Shown here: positions 15,627 to 24,356 of the stretch, piece after piece | Layout: every line of letters starts with the position of its first letter | Position numbering within the stretch: the first letter of the stretch is position 1 | Origin: Thermomonospora catenispora | GTDB lineage: Bacteria; Actinomycetota; Actinomycetes; Streptosporangiales; Streptosporangiaceae | Reading direction: 5' to 3' | DNA length: 64,000 nt | NCBI RefSeq assembly: GCF_006363815.1 | Contig: NZ_RRYT01000013.1 | Span: forward strand, 1 to 64,000 | The notes under the pieces: generated by a model | What the model was told of the DNA's origin: nothing | Databases searched by the model: none | What the model saw: only the letters and a program-made list of their open reading frames with translations | Position numbers and translations under genes: made by a program

Positions 15627-16241
15627 ATGGCTGATGTCCCGGATGAGCACCGGGGGCGTCACGGGGACGAGCCTGTGCGTTCAACCGGTGACGGCACGGC
15701 GGCGCCGAGGGACATGATCGGGACCGTCCCGAACGGGTCATGGGCGGTGCAGGTGCTGCTGTGCGCCACCTTCCCGGCGGCGGAGGAACAGGTGCGCCGT
15801 GCACGGCGGACGGTGCGGCAGGTGTTGGCGGCTTGTCCGGAGTTCGACTCGGGGGACGCCGAGCTGCTGGTCAGCGAGCTGGCGGGCAACGCCGTCCGGC
15901 ACAGCGGATCGCGGATGTTCGGGCTGGAGCTGGCGCGGACGTGGAACGGCGCGTTGCGCATCGCCCTCGCCGACGACGGACGGGGCGTCACCACCCCTCA
16001 TCTGCGGGTCGGCGGGCTGTCCGACACGGGCGGACGAGGGCTGCGGCTGGTCGAGGAGCTGGCGAGCCGGTGGGGGATGGTCCGCGCGCGGGGCGGCGGT
16101 CAGGCGGTCTGGTGCGAGCTGGACCGTGCTCCTCGTCCACACGCCGCCGCCGACCTCCCCTTCTCGGGGCTGCGCCCGTATGGTCATGCCGTCCCCGCTC
16201 CCGGCCCGTCCTGGGGCAGGGCCGCAGCGGGCCGGTGGTGA
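15627..16241 (+). CDS. RsbW/SpoIIAB-like ATP-binding protein
   Basis: 204 residues from ATG 15627 with GGAGGGG 6 nt upstream. A HATPase_c_2 domain spans ~45-165: N-box LLVSELAGNAVRHSGS, G1 DDGRGV and G2 GGRGLRLVEELASRWG. The flanks are disordered. This family includes anti-sigma-factor Ser kinases and Streptomyces regulatory ATPases commonly found beside DUF397/XRE pairs, as here. No sigma factor gene is adjacent, so whether it acts as an anti-sigma kinase is open. Confidence 0.85.
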   Translation: MADVPDEHRGRHGDEPVRSTGDGTAAPRDMIGTVPNGSWAVQVLLCATFPAAEEQVRRARRTVRQVLAACPEFDSGDAELLVSELAGNAVRHSGSRMFGLELARTWNGALRIALADDGRGVTTPHLRVGGLSDTGGRGLRLVEELASRWGMVRARGGGQAVWCELDRAPRPHAAADLPFSGLRPYGHAVPAPGPSWGRAAAGRW

Positions 16242-16244
16242 GCG

Positions 16245-16547
16245 GTGGCGGCCGAAGGACCGGGTGAGCCGGAACGCGCAGGAGCAACCCCACATGCGAT
16301 CCGCCTGACCGCCCGGGAGCGCGAGGCGGTCGCCCTGGCCACCGAGGTCCGCGGGCTGCTGTGCACCTGGATGGCGCGCCGCGGCCTGGCGGCGCCCCTG
16401 GGCGTCTCTCCCTATGTGGACCGCGCCGGTCGTCCCTGCGTCCTCATCCGCATGGACGCGCGGCTCGCCCTGGCCGTGTTGCGCACCCTTCCCGACGGGC
16501 GGCCGCCGCCCCGCCGTCCCAACGGCACCTTCCGGCACGGCCCGTGA
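16245..16547 (+). CDS. Hypothetical protein, 100 aa
   Basis: GTG 16245 lies 3 nt after the ATPase stop, so it is probably co-transcribed and coupled. It has a helical core (LTAREREAVALATEVRGLLC) and then APLGVSPYVDRAGRPCVLIR, a small alpha/beta element with two Cys. The C-terminus is Pro/Arg-rich. No SD is obvious. Similar small partners follow RsbW-like genes in actinobacteria, but I cannot name the family. Confidence 0.5.
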   Translation: MAAEGPGEPERAGATPHAIRLTAREREAVALATEVRGLLCTWMARRGLAAPLGVSPYVDRAGRPCVLIRMDARLALAVLRTLPDGRPPPRRPNGTFRHGP

Positions 16548-16725
16548 ACCGTCCGTCCGGCGGAGGAGGCGCCGTGGTCTCGTCCGCTCCACGGACGTTC
16601 CGGCGGGCGGGGGCGTGCCGTCGATCACCGTCCCGAGGTCCGCGGACCGTCTCATCGGCGCCCCGGCGGGCACGACGTCGTCGGCCGTTCGCGGTGTGTT
16701 CGCCGGAGGGGACGCGCCCGCATGC

Positions 16726-16766
16726 GCTTCGGCCCGGTCCCGCGCACCCTGGGACCGGGCCGAAGC
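16726..16766. terminator. Strong 16-bp terminator between convergent units
   Basis: GCTTCGGCCCGGTCCC (16726-16741) pairs perfectly with its complement at 16751-16766 around a 9-nt loop. TTTT follows at 16767-16770 for plus-strand transcripts. It can also serve the minus-strand sulfur operon that ends at 16804. Confidence 0.8.
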
Positions 16767-16803
16767 TTTTCGGCACCGCGGCGTCCACCCCCGCCGCGGT
16801 GGT

Positions 16804-17313
16804 CTAGGGGTACGGGATGAAGCGGCCGAAGCGGCCGTGGTGGTACAGCAGCGGGGCGCCGCCGTGGCCGTTCCGGGTGCCCACCACCAGGCCGACGACC
16901 AGATGGTGGTCGCCGATCGTGGCGGTGGTGTAGGGGACGGCCAGCAGATGGGCGACGACGTCCTCCAGGAGGGGGACCCCGAGGGGTCCGGGTCGCCAGG
17001 CGGTGGGGGCGGCGAACCGGTCGATGCCCTTCTGGGCGAAGCGGGCCGCCACGTCGGGCTGGTGGGCGGCCAGCAGGTTGACCGCGAAGACCTCCGCCTG
17101 GGACAGGTCGGGCCAGGTGGTGGAGGACGCGGCGACGTAGAAGGAGATCAGCGGCGGGTCCAGGCTCACCGAGGAGAACGAGGTGGCGGTGAGGCCGACC
17201 GGGGTGCCCTCGGCGTTGCGGGCGGTGACCACCACGACCCCCGAGGCGTGCAGGGCCAGGGTGCGGCGGAACCGGCGGGCGTCGACCGGCTGATGGGTCA
17301 GGGTCCTGGTCAC
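16804..17313 (-). CDS. Flavin reductase (DIM6/NTAB family)
   Basis: 169 residues from GTG 17313, overlapping the ssuE stop by 4 nt. Shows the flavin-reductase split-barrel pattern: FRRTLALHASGVVVVTARN, PVGLTATSFSSVSLDPPLISF, FAVNLLAAHQ, and a C-terminal HHLVVGLVVGTRNGHGGAPLLYHHGRF. Family members reduce FMN or FAD with NAD(P)H to feed two-component monooxygenases. The context suggests it supplies SsuD or a related desulfurising enzyme. It is the last gene of the minus-strand sulfur operon. Confidence 0.85.
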   Translation of the reverse strand: MTRTLTHQPVDARRFRRTLALHASGVVVVTARNAEGTPVGLTATSFSSVSLDPPLISFYVAASSTTWPDLSQAEVFAVNLLAAHQPDVAARFAQKGIDRFAAPTAWRPGPLGVPLLEDVVAHLLAVPYTTATIGDHHLVVGLVVGTRNGHGGAPLLYHHGRFGRFIPYP

Positions 17314-17813
17314 GGCGACGCCTCCGGCCGGGGGATCGGGGGCCGCCAGCCGTCGAGGACCTCGCGCAGGGCGGGCAACTGCGACTCCACCACGGCCAGG
17401 CCCGGGGTCGGGACGTGGGCCCCCAGCTCCACCAGCAGGGGCCGCAGATGCACCTCCACCGCGAGGGCGTGCTTGGGGTCGCCCATCACCAGGATCGGCA
17501 GCGCCACCGTTCCGCGCAGCGCGCCGCCGGGCAGCAGGTCCAGGAACGACTTGAGCAGCCCGGTGTAGGTCCCCTTGTAGGTGGGGCTCGCCACCACCAG
17601 CACCTCGGCCTCGGCGGTGGTCTTCAACGCGGCGTCCAGCTCGCCGGCGGGTTCGGGGGAGTAGAGCTGCGCGGCCAGTCCGGACAGGTCGATGACCTGG
17701 TCGGGGCCCTCCCGGCCGATCCGCTCGGCCAGCGTGCGGGCGGCCTCGACGGCCACATGGCGGGTGCGGGAGGCGGGGCGGGGGTTGCCCACCACGGTGA
17801 CGACGCCGCTCAT
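17310..17813 (-). CDS. ssuE: NADPH-dependent FMN reductase, SsuE-like
   Basis: 167 residues with a flavodoxin-like fold. The phosphate-binding loop is VVGNPRPASRT, LVVASPTYKGTYTGLLKSFLDLLP is the FMN-site segment typical of SsuE/MsuE, and VALPILVMGDPKHALAVEVH follows. It supplies FMNH2 to SsuD, whose gene is in the operon at 10.3-14.1 kb. It starts at ATG 17813, 85 nt after the rhodanese gene, and overlaps the flavin reductase gene downstream. Confidence 0.85.
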   Translation of the reverse strand: MSGVVTVVGNPRPASRTRHVAVEAARTLAERIGREGPDQVIDLSGLAAQLYSPEPAGELDAALKTTAEAEVLVVASPTYKGTYTGLLKSFLDLLPGGALRGTVALPILVMGDPKHALAVEVHLRPLLVELGAHVPTPGLAVVESQLPALREVLDGWRPPIPRPEASP

Positions 17814-17898
17814 CGGCGCCTCCTCGCCTCGTGCGACGGACGTCCGGGAAGCGGCGTGGGGCAGCGGGTCATGGGGGGTCTCCTTGCAACGGGAACGG

Positions 17899-18327
17899 TC
17901 ACAGGCAGGTGGGGTCGGGCTCGGCGGGCCAGGGCGCGCCGGTGGTGGGCAGGCCGACGGCGCGCCAGGCCCGGTAGCCGCCGATGACGTCGGTGGCGCG
18001 GCTCAGGCCCAGGTCCTGGAGGGAGGCCGCGGCCAGGCTGGAGGTGTAGCCCTCCGCGCAGATCACGATGACCCGCGCTCCGTAGCCGGTGGCCTCGGGG
18101 AGCCGGGACGGGCTGGCCGGGTCGAACCGCCACTCCAGGACGTTCCGTTCGACGATCAGGGAGCCGGGGATCTCGCCCTCGGCGGCCCGCTGCGCCTGTG
18201 GGCGGATGTCCACCAGCACCGCTTCGCCCTCGACGAACTCCCGGTACGCCTCGCCCGGGGTCAGCCGGACGAGGCGGCGGCGGGCCTCGGCCAGCATCCG
18301 GTCGATCGAACGGGGCGCGTTCACCAT
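17899..18327 (-). CDS. Rhodanese-like sulfurtransferase
   Basis: 142 residues, a single rhodanese domain. Seen: the strand AVLVDIRPQAQRAAEGEIPGS, and the active-site loop VIVICAEGYTSSLAAASLQDLG with catalytic Cys in CAEGYT, followed by the typical GGYRAW. ATG 18327 overlaps the end of the cupin gene by 7 nt. Rhodaneses move sulfane sulfur to cyanide or other acceptors. Next to a cysteine-dioxygenase-like gene it likely handles sulfur from thiols, as persulfide-type rhodanese/dioxygenase pairs do. Confidence 0.88.
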   Translation of the reverse strand: MVNAPRSIDRMLAEARRRLVRLTPGEAYREFVEGEAVLVDIRPQAQRAAEGEIPGSLIVERNVLEWRFDPASPSRLPEATGYGARVIVICAEGYTSSLAAASLQDLGLSRATDVIGGYRAWRAVGLPTTGAPWPAEPDPTCL

Positions 18328-18767
18328 TGGTCCGCCCGTTCCGTCGCCAGCCGGATCAGCTCGCCGTCCGGGGTGAGGTCGTAGCGGTTCATCGAGCTCA
18401 GCGGCGGGGAGTAGACGTGCACGCTGACGGCGGGGGCGGCGGTGGTGTTGGTGACCGAGTGGATGTGGTCGGGTCCGAACTCGCGCAGCCCGCCCGCCGT
18501 GAGCACTCGGCGTCCGTGCAGGTCCTGCTCCTCCAGCGCGCCGAGCGCGACGGCGAACGCGCCGCGTGAGCCGCCGTGGTCGTGCAGCCCGGTCGACTGG
18601 CCCGGCATCCAGCTGAGCAGCCAGACCTCGTGCCGGGCGTCGTGGTGCAGCCGCTCGTACCAGCGTTCGGGGACGCTGAGCCGGACCCGGTCGATCCAGC
18701 GCGCCGGGTCGGCGGCGAGCGACCGGGCGATCTCGGCCACGGCCGGGAGGGAAGTGCTGACGGTCAT
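18321..18767 (-). CDS. Cysteine dioxygenase-like cupin
   Basis: 148 residues from ATG 18767 (SD GCGAGGACGAG); an in-frame upstream extension would run through the leader peptide. A CDO type I cupin: the metal-binding His-x-His in TGLHDHGGSRGAF, the third His in GPDHIHSV, and the segment RHEVWLLSWMPGQ before the first metal motif. The family oxidises cysteine, or another small thiol, to the sulfinate using Fe(II) and O2. It is the first full gene after the leader peptide. Confidence 0.85.
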   Translation of the reverse strand: MTVSTSLPAVAEIARSLAADPARWIDRVRLSVPERWYERLHHDARHEVWLLSWMPGQSTGLHDHGGSRGAFAVALGALEEQDLHGRRVLTAGGLREFGPDHIHSVTNTTAAPAVSVHVYSPPLSSMNRYDLTPDGELIRLATERADQW

Positions 18768-18813
18768 GCCTCGTCCTCGCGGTGTCGGTCCGGAAAGAAG
18801 GGTCGCTTTCACC

Positions 18814-18894
18814 TCACGGGACCGGACACAGCGCGCTGGCCTGGCGGCGCAGGTCGACATGCCGGCGCCGCCACTGCAGGACGTCGGGACGCAT
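18814..18894 (-). CDS. Second sulfur-operon leader peptide
   Basis: 26 codons from ATG 18894 to the TGA at 18816-18814. It carries RRHVDLRRQASALCP, matching 13 consecutive residues of the leader at 10320-10403, with one Cys codon near the end. No SD precedes it, and the predicted promoter places the transcript start at the ATG. It ends 46 nt before the cupin start, almost the same distance as the 47 nt between the other leader and ssuC. Confidence 0.75.
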   Translation of the reverse strand: MRPDVLQWRRRHVDLRRQASALCPVP

Positions 18895-18901
18895 GGTCTC
18901 G

Positions 18902-18930
18902 ACGATCCCAGAAATTCACCACTAAGTCAA
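18902..18930 (-). promoter_or_regulatory. Promoter of the second sulfur operon
   Basis: On the minus strand: TTGACT (18930-18925), a 17-nt spacer, GATCGT (18907-18902), then 7 nt to ATG 18894. The flanking bases CTATTGA are shared with the promoter at 10285. Confidence 0.6.
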
Positions 18931-18944
18931 TAGGAAATAGCGGG

Positions 18945-18982
18945 TATATATGCGCTGAGCTGCGCTCATCACCGTGGGTGAT
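18945..18982 (+). promoter_or_regulatory. lpqY operon control region: TATATA box and inverted repeat
   Basis: TATATA at 18945-18950 is a good -10 candidate for the plus-strand sugar operon. ATCACC-GTG-GGTGAT (18968-18982) is a perfect inverted repeat just downstream, in the position of a repressor operator. TGAGC-TGC-GCTCA (18956-18968) is a second one. The whole divergent region is only 104 nt. Confidence 0.45.
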
Positions 18983-18998
18983 CATTTCGAGGGTGGGT

Positions 18999-20300
18999 AT
19001 GAGCTCCCGCATGCGGAGGGCTCGCTCGAGGACACGTCACAGGCCTTCCGGAACTTCCGGACGCACGCGCGCGGGGGCGCTGGCGCTGGCGGCGGCGCTG
19101 GGCGGCACGATCGTCGGCTGCGGGGGCGAGAGCGCGCGCCGGCCCACCGTCAACCTCTACAACGCGCCCCAGGAGAACATCGGCGTCCTCGTCGACCGCT
19201 GCAACCGGCTCGCCCGGGGCCGCTACACCATCGTCCTCAACACCCTCCCGCGCGACGCCGACGGCCAGCGCGAGCAGCTCGTGCGCCGGCTCGCCGCCGC
19301 CGACCCCGGCCTGGACGTGCTCGGCCTCGACGTCACCTGGACCGCCGAGCTGGCCGAGGCCGGCTGGATCCGCCCCTGGACCGGCGAATATGAGCGTCGC
19401 GCCCGCGCCGGCACCCTCGCCAAGCCGCTGGAGACCGCCGTCTGGGAGGGCCGGCTGTACGCCGCGCCCTACAACACCAACGTCCAGCTCCTGTGGTACC
19501 GCTCCGACCTGATCCCCGAGCCGCCGCGGACCTGGGAGGAGCTGATCCGCACCTCGACCCGGCTCGCCGCCCAGGGCAAGCCGCACCGCGGCGGGATCAC
19601 CGGGGCCCGCTACGAGGGCCTGGTGGTGTGGTTCAACAGCCTGATCCAGTCGGCGGGCGGCGCCATCCTCACCCCCGACGGCGAACGCGTTCAGCTGGGC
19701 GCGCCCGCGCTCACCGCGCTGGGCGTCATGCGGGCCTTCGCCCGCTCTCCCGCCGCCGACCCGTCCCTGTCGAGCATGCGGGAGGACGACGTGCGGCTGG
19801 CGATGGAGAGCGGACGCGCCGCCTACCAGATCAACTGGCCGTTCGTGTACGCGTCGATGGCCGCCAACCGGCCCGACATGCTGCGCGTCCTCAAATGGGC
19901 GCCCTACCCCGGGATCACCGGCCCGGGCCGGGCCCCGCTCGGCGGCGCGAACTTCGGGGTCAGCGCCTACAGCAGGCATCCGCGGGAGGCGTTCGAGGCC
20001 GCGCTGTGCCTGCGCGACGCCGAGAGCCAGAAGATCGCCGCCGTCCGCGACGGGCTGCCGCCCACCATCCGCGCCGTCTACGACGAGCCGGAGATGGCCC
20101 GGGCCTACCCGATGCGGCAGGCCATCCTGGACGCCCTGGAGACCGCCGCGCCGCGCCCCAAGACCCCCACCTATCAGAACGTCTCCACCGTCACCTCCGC
20201 CGTCCTCTCGCCCCCCGACGAGATCGTCCCCGTCCGGACCGAGGCGCGGCTGCGGGACCTGATCGGTGACGCGCTGAGCAGCAAGGGGGTTCTGCCATGA
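18999..20300 (+). CDS. lpqY: Trehalose-type ABC transporter substrate-binding lipoprotein, LpqY-like
   Basis: 433 residues from ATG 18999, preceded by GAGGGTGGG. The lipobox [10 protein letters not shown] follows a basic/hydrophobic signal. A family 1 solute-binding protein that tracks mycobacterial Lpq[77 protein letters not shown] and [14 protein letters not shown]. LpqY-SugABC recycles trehalose in mycobacteria. The ligand here is inferred from gene order and similarity. The stop overlaps sugA by 4 nt. Confidence 0.88.
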   Translation: MSSRMRRARSRTRHRPSGTSGRTRAGALALAAALGGTIVGCGGESARRPTVNLYNAPQENIGVLVDRCNRLARGRYTIVLNTLPRDADGQREQLVRRLAAADPGLDVLGLDVTWTAELAEAGWIRPWTGEYERRARAGTLAKPLETAVWEGRLYAAPYNTNVQLLWYRSDLIPEPPRTWEELIRTSTRLAAQGKPHRGGITGARYEGLVVWFNSLIQSAGGAILTPDGERVQLGAPALTALGVMRAFARSPAADPSLSSMREDDVRLAMESGRAAYQINWPFVYASMAANRPDMLRVLKWAPYPGITGPGRAPLGGANFGVSAYSRHPREAFEAALCLRDAESQKIAAVRDGLPPTIRAVYDEPEMARAYPMRQAILDALETAAPRPKTPTYQNVSTVTSAVLSPPDEIVPVRTEARLRDLIGDALSSKGVLP

Positions 20301-21217
20301 GCACCCGGGCGCCCGCACGGCACGCCCGACGCAGGATCAGCGAGGAGAAGACGGCGCAGCGGAGGCTGGCGCTGTGGCTGTGCGCGCCGGCGGCGCTGAT
20401 CATGCTGCTGGTCACCGGCTGGCCGATCCTGTACGCGGTGCTGCTGTCGCTGCAGCGGTACGACCTGCGCTTCCCCGACGAGCGGGCGTGGGTGGGGCTG
20501 AGCAACTACGCGGCCGTGCTGACCGACCCGTTCTGGTGGAACGCCTTCTGGGTCACCGTCGTGATCACCGTGATCAGCGTGGCGATCGAGCTGGTGCTGG
20601 GGATGCTGCTGGCGCTGGCCATGTACCGCACGCTGATCGGGCGGGGCGTGATCCGCACGCTGGTGCTGATCCCCTACGGCATCGTCACCGTGGTCGCCGC
20701 CTACGGCTGGCGGTACGCCTGGACGCCGGGGACCGGCTGGCTGGCCGGGGCGCTGCCGCCGGGATCGGCCCCGCTCACCGAGAAGATCCCCGGAGTGGCG
20801 ATCATCATCCTGGCCGAGGTGTGGAAGACCACGCCGTTCATGGCGCTGCTGCTGATGGCGGGCCTGGCACTGGTGCCCGACGACCTGCTCAAGGCCGCCT
20901 CGATGGACGGGGCGACGGCCTGGCAGCGGTTCTGGCAGGTGACGCTGCCGCTGATGCGCCCGGCGATCCTGGTGGCGCTGCTGTTCCGCACGCTGGACGC
21001 GTTCCGGATCTTCGACAACATCTACGTGCTGACCGGCGGGGCCGCCGACACCGGCTCGGTGTCGCTGCTCGCCTACCGCAACCTGATCGGCGGGCTGAAC
21101 CTCGGCATCGGCTCCACCATGTCGGTGCTGATCTTCCTGACCGTGGCCGCGATCTCGGTCCTGTTCATCCGGGCGTTCGGCATCAGCGCCCCCGGCACCC
21201 AGGGGGAGCGGCGATGA
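20297..21217 (+). CDS. sugA: Sugar ABC transporter permease, SugA-like
   Basis: 306 residues, ATG 20297 (SD AAGGGGG) overlapping lpqY by 4 nt. Six membrane segments (first at [20 protein letters not shown]) and the EAA loop [20 protein letters not shown] for contact with the ATPase. With SugB it forms the heterodimeric channel of the importer. Confidence 0.9.
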   Translation: MSTRAPARHARRRISEEKTAQRRLALWLCAPAALIMLLVTGWPILYAVLLSLQRYDLRFPDERAWVGLSNYAAVLTDPFWWNAFWVTVVITVISVAIELVLGMLLALAMYRTLIGRGVIRTLVLIPYGIVTVVAAYGWRYAWTPGTGWLAGALPPGSAPLTEKIPGVAIIILAEVWKTTPFMALLLMAGLALVPDDLLKAASMDGATAWQRFWQVTLPLMRPAILVALLFRTLDAFRIFDNIYVLTGGAADTGSVSLLAYRNLIGGLNLGIGSTMSVLIFLTVAAISVLFIRAFGISAPGTQGERR

Positions 21218-22044
21218 GGACCGACCGCGGCGCCCGGGCCCGCTGGCTGGCGGTGGACCTGCTGGTGGCGCTGTACGTGCTGATCCCGGTGCTGTGGATC
21301 GTCTCGCTGTCGTTCAAACACCCCAGCACGTTCGGCGACGGGTCGTTCATCCCGCGCCGATGGACGCTGGAGAACTACGCGGGGATCTTCGACAACCCCG
21401 ACTTCACCCGAGGGCTGATCAACTCCATCGGGATCGGGCTGATCGCCACGCTGATCGCGATCGTGTTCGGCACGATGGCCGCCTACGCCATCGCCCGGCT
21501 GGACTTCCCCGGCAAGAACACGCTGGTGGCGGTCTCGCTGCTGGTGGCGATGTTCCCGCAGATCTCGCTGGTCAGCCCGCTGTTCCAGATCGAGCGGGCG
21601 CTGGGGCTGTTCGACACCTGGCCGGGACTGATCATCCCCTACATCACCTTTGCGCTGCCGCTGACGATCTTCACCCTCTCGTCGTTCCTGCGGGAGATCC
21701 CCTGGGAGCTGGAACAGGCCGCCAAGATGGACGGGGCCACCCCCTTCCAGGCGTTCTGGCAGGTGATCGCGCCGCTGGCGATGCCCGGCATGGTGACCAC
21801 CGCGATCTTGACGTTCATCTTCTGCTGGAACGACTTCCTGTTCGCGATCTCGCTGACCTCCTCGAACCGGGCCCGGACCGCGCCGGCCACCATCTCGTTC
21901 TTCACCGGCAGCACGCAGTTCGAGGACCCGGCGGGATCGATCGCCGCCGCCGCGGTGATCGTGACCATCCCGATCATCATCTTCGTGCTGTTCTTCCAGC
22001 GCCGGATCGTCTCCGGGCTGACCAGCGGAGCCGTCAAGGGGTGA
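21214..22044 (+). CDS. sugB: Sugar ABC transporter permease, SugB-like
   Basis: 276 residues, ATG 21214 overlapping the sugA stop by 4 nt and preceded by AGGGGGAG. Six membrane spans; EAA loop [23 protein letters not shown]1-type carbohydrate permease. Partner of SugA. Confidence 0.9.
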   Translation: MRTDRGARARWLAVDLLVALYVLIPVLWIVSLSFKHPSTFGDGSFIPRRWTLENYAGIFDNPDFTRGLINSIGIGLIATLIAIVFGTMAAYAIARLDFPGKNTLVAVSLLVAMFPQISLVSPLFQIERALGLFDTWPGLIIPYITFALPLTIFTLSSFLREIPWELEQAAKMDGATPFQAFWQVIAPLAMPGMVTTAILTFIFCWNDFLFAISLTSSNRARTAPATISFFTGSTQFEDPAGSIAAAAVIVTIPIIIFVLFFQRRIVSGLTSGAVKG

Positions 22045-22051
22045 GGGGCCC

Positions 22052-23227
22052 GTGGCCGAGATCGTGCTGGACAAGGTGACCAAGCGCTACGGCGACACGG
22101 TGGCCGTCGCCGAGTTCAGCCTGCACATCGCCGACGGGGAGTTCATCATCCTGGTCGGCCCCTCCGGCTCGGGGAAGTCCACCGTGCTCAACATGATCGC
22201 CGGGCTGGAGGACATCACCGAGGGCGAGCTGCGGATCGACGGCGAACGGGTCAACGAACGCGCCCCCCGCGACCGCGACATCGCGATGATCTTCCAGTCG
22301 TACGCGCTGTACCCGCACATGACCGTGGCGCAGAACATCGGGTTCCCGCTCAAGCTGGCCGGCCTGGACAAGGCGGCGATCGCCGAGAAGGTCGAGCACG
22401 CCGCCCGGCTGCTGGGGCTGACCCCCTACCTGGACCGCAAGCCCGCCCAGCTGTCCGGCGGGCAGCGGCAGCGGGTGGCGATGGGCCGGGCGATCGTGCG
22501 CAGCCCCAAGGCGTTCCTGATGGACGAGCCGCTGTCCAACCTGGACGCCAAGCTGCGGGTGCAGATGCGCACCACCATCTCCCGGCTGCAAAAGGACCTG
22601 GGCACCACCACCGTCTACGTCACCCACGACCAGGTGGAGGCGATGACGCTGGGCGACCGGATCGTGATCATGCGGGACGGGGTGATCCAGCAGGTCGGCA
22701 CGCCGCAGGAGCTGTACGACCGGCCGCGCAACCTGTTCGTGGCCGGGTTCATCGGGTCGCCGCCGATGAACTTCCTGCCCGGCGAGCTGACCGTCGACGG
22801 GGTGCGGACGCCGCTGGGGACGATCCCGCTGGGGTCGCAGATGCCGCGCGGCACCGTGGAGCCGCGCCGGGTGATCCTCGGGATCCGGCCGGAGGCGTTC
22901 GAGGACGCCGAGCTGATGCGCGACCGGGAGCCGGGGGTCTTCTACACCGGGACCGTGGACATCGTGGAGTCGCTGGGCGCGGAGAAGATCGCCTTCTTCG
23001 ACCTGGGCGCCGTCGAGGCGGTCCGCTCCGAGCATCTGGAGGCGCTGTCGCGGGACCGGGGCACCCAGGACATGGCGGCGGAGAGCGCGCAGCTCACCGT
23101 GCGGCTCGACGCCAAGTCCAAGGCCGCGGAGGGCCGTCCGCTCAAGGTGTGGTTCTCCCCCGAGTCCGTCTACCTGTTCGACCCCGACAGCGGCGCCACG
23201 CTGACCGAGCACGTCGTCGCCGGATAG
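22052..23227 (+). CDS. sugC: Sugar ABC transporter ATPase, SugC-like (MalK/UgpC type)
   Basis: 391 residues from GTG 22052, 7 nt after sugB. NBD: Walker [11 protein letters not shown]-loop [12 protein letters not shown], signature [14 protein letters not shown], Walker [14 protein letters not shown] and switch [15 protein letters not shown]-terminal TOBE/MalK regulatory domain (from ~240) begins at [14 protein letters not shown], which matches mycobacterial SugC closely. It energises LpqY-SugAB; the C-terminal domain suggests inhibition by intracellular signals. Confidence 0.92.
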   Translation: MAEIVLDKVTKRYGDTVAVAEFSLHIADGEFIILVGPSGSGKSTVLNMIAGLEDITEGELRIDGERVNERAPRDRDIAMIFQSYALYPHMTVAQNIGFPLKLAGLDKAAIAEKVEHAARLLGLTPYLDRKPAQLSGGQRQRVAMGRAIVRSPKAFLMDEPLSNLDAKLRVQMRTTISRLQKDLGTTTVYVTHDQVEAMTLGDRIVIMRDGVIQQVGTPQELYDRPRNLFVAGFIGSPPMNFLPGELTVDGVRTPLGTIPLGSQMPRGTVEPRRVILGIRPEAFEDAELMRDREPGVFYTGTVDIVESLGAEKIAFFDLGAVEAVRSEHLEALSRDRGTQDMAAESAQLTVRLDAKSKAAEGRPLKVWFSPESVYLFDPDSGATLTEHVVAG

Positions 23228-23238
23228 CCGCGCGCCCG

Positions 23239-23257
23239 GCGGACGTCCCCCGTCCGC
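23239..23257. terminator. Short hairpin between sugC and the MreB-like gene
   Basis: GCGGACG (23239-23245) pairs with CGTCCGC (23251-23257) around TCCCC, between two convergent genes. A weak candidate terminator for both. Confidence 0.4.
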
Positions 23258-23306
23258 GCGGCGGGAGGCCGGGCCGTCGGATCGGTGATGCGGGCGGCGA
23301 GGACGC

Positions 23307-24356
23307 TCACAGGCTGCGCGGGACGGCCAGGAACCCGTCCCGCCGGTCGCGGTGGAGCCGGCGGGTCTGCAGCGCCAGTCCTCCGGACAGGCAGGCGGCG
23401 CAGCCCAGCACCACCGCCGACGCCGGGTCCTCGGCCACCCGGGCGGGCAGGCCGGTGTGCTTCGACAGCAGCTCCGGCAGCCCGGTGAGCTTCGCGCCGC
23501 CGCCGGTCAGCACCATGCCGCCGGTGGTCAGGTCGACGACCGTCTCGGCCGGGCAGTGCTCCAGCAGGGAGCGGAGCTCCTCCACCAGGGTCCGCAGCGG
23601 GGGTTCGACGGCCGCGCCGATCTCGGCGGCGGTCAGCACGACGGGCTTGGGCACCCCGGTGTCCAGGTCGCGGCCGTGCACCAGCACATGGTCGTGCCAG
23701 GGGGCGGCCCCGATCCGCCGTTTGATGGAGGCGGCGGCGTCCAGGCCGATCAGCACGCCTCGCTCGCGACGCACATGGTCCGCGATCGCCCGGTCCAGGT
23801 CCTGCCCGCCCACCCGCACCGTGCGGGCGACGACGATCATGCCCAGCGACAGCACCGCCAGGTCGGTCGTCACCGCGCCCACGTCCACCATCAGCACCGC
23901 GGGCGGCTCGTCCAGCCGAATCCCCGCGCCCAGGGCGGCGGCCAGCGGGGTCGGCACCATGGTCAGCGACCGGGCGCCCGCGCCGCAGGCCACATAGGCC
24001 AGGGCGTGCTGCTGCACGTCGGTGATCTGACTGGGCACCGCCACCGCCATCCGCGGGGTGGTCAGGTAGCGGCGGCGGTGGGCGCGGCGCAGCAGATGCC
24101 GCAGCAGCCGCCGCGCGGTCTCCACCTCGTTGAGCACCCCGCCCTCGAACGGCCAGACGAACCGGATGCCCACCGGCGCCCGCGCGTGCAGCTCCAGCGC
24201 CTCCTCGCCGGCCGCCAGGTATTCGCCGGTGGCGTCGTCCAGCGCCAGCAGGGTCGGCGTGACGGCCACCACCCCTCGCCCCCGGAGGTGCACCCGGGCG
24301 GTGCGGCTGCCCAGATCGACGGCGGTGTCCCGGCACGGGAAATCGCGCAGCCGCAT
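23307..24356 (-). CDS. MreB/Mbl-like actin homologue with altered phosphate motif
   Basis: 349 residues from ATG 24356 (GAAGGGAG 5 nt upstream). Alignable with MreB: DLGSRTARVHLRGRGVV, FEGGVLNEVETA, MAVAVPSQITDVQQHAL, ARSLTMVPTPLAAALGAGI, LAVLSLGMIVVARTVRVGGQDLDRAI and MVLTGGGAKLTGLPELL. The second phosphate motif reads VDVGAVTTDLAVLS instead of the usual DIGGGTT, losing two glycines, so nucleotide handling may differ. It stands alone, without mreC/mreD, and is divergent from the ABC exporter. It may be a sporulation-type or non-canonical paralogue. Confidence 0.8.
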   Translation of the reverse strand: MRLRDFPCRDTAVDLGSRTARVHLRGRGVVAVTPTLLALDDATGEYLAAGEEALELHARAPVGIRFVWPFEGGVLNEVETARRLLRHLLRRAHRRRYLTTPRMAVAVPSQITDVQQHALAYVACGAGARSLTMVPTPLAAALGAGIRLDEPPAVLMVDVGAVTTDLAVLSLGMIVVARTVRVGGQDLDRAIADHVRRERGVLIGLDAAASIKRRIGAAPWHDHVLVHGRDLDTGVPKPVVLTAAEIGAAVEPPLRTLVEELRSLLEHCPAETVVDLTTGGMVLTGGGAKLTGLPELLSKHTGLPARVAEDPASAVVLGCAACLSGGLALQTRRLHRDRRDGFLAVPRSL

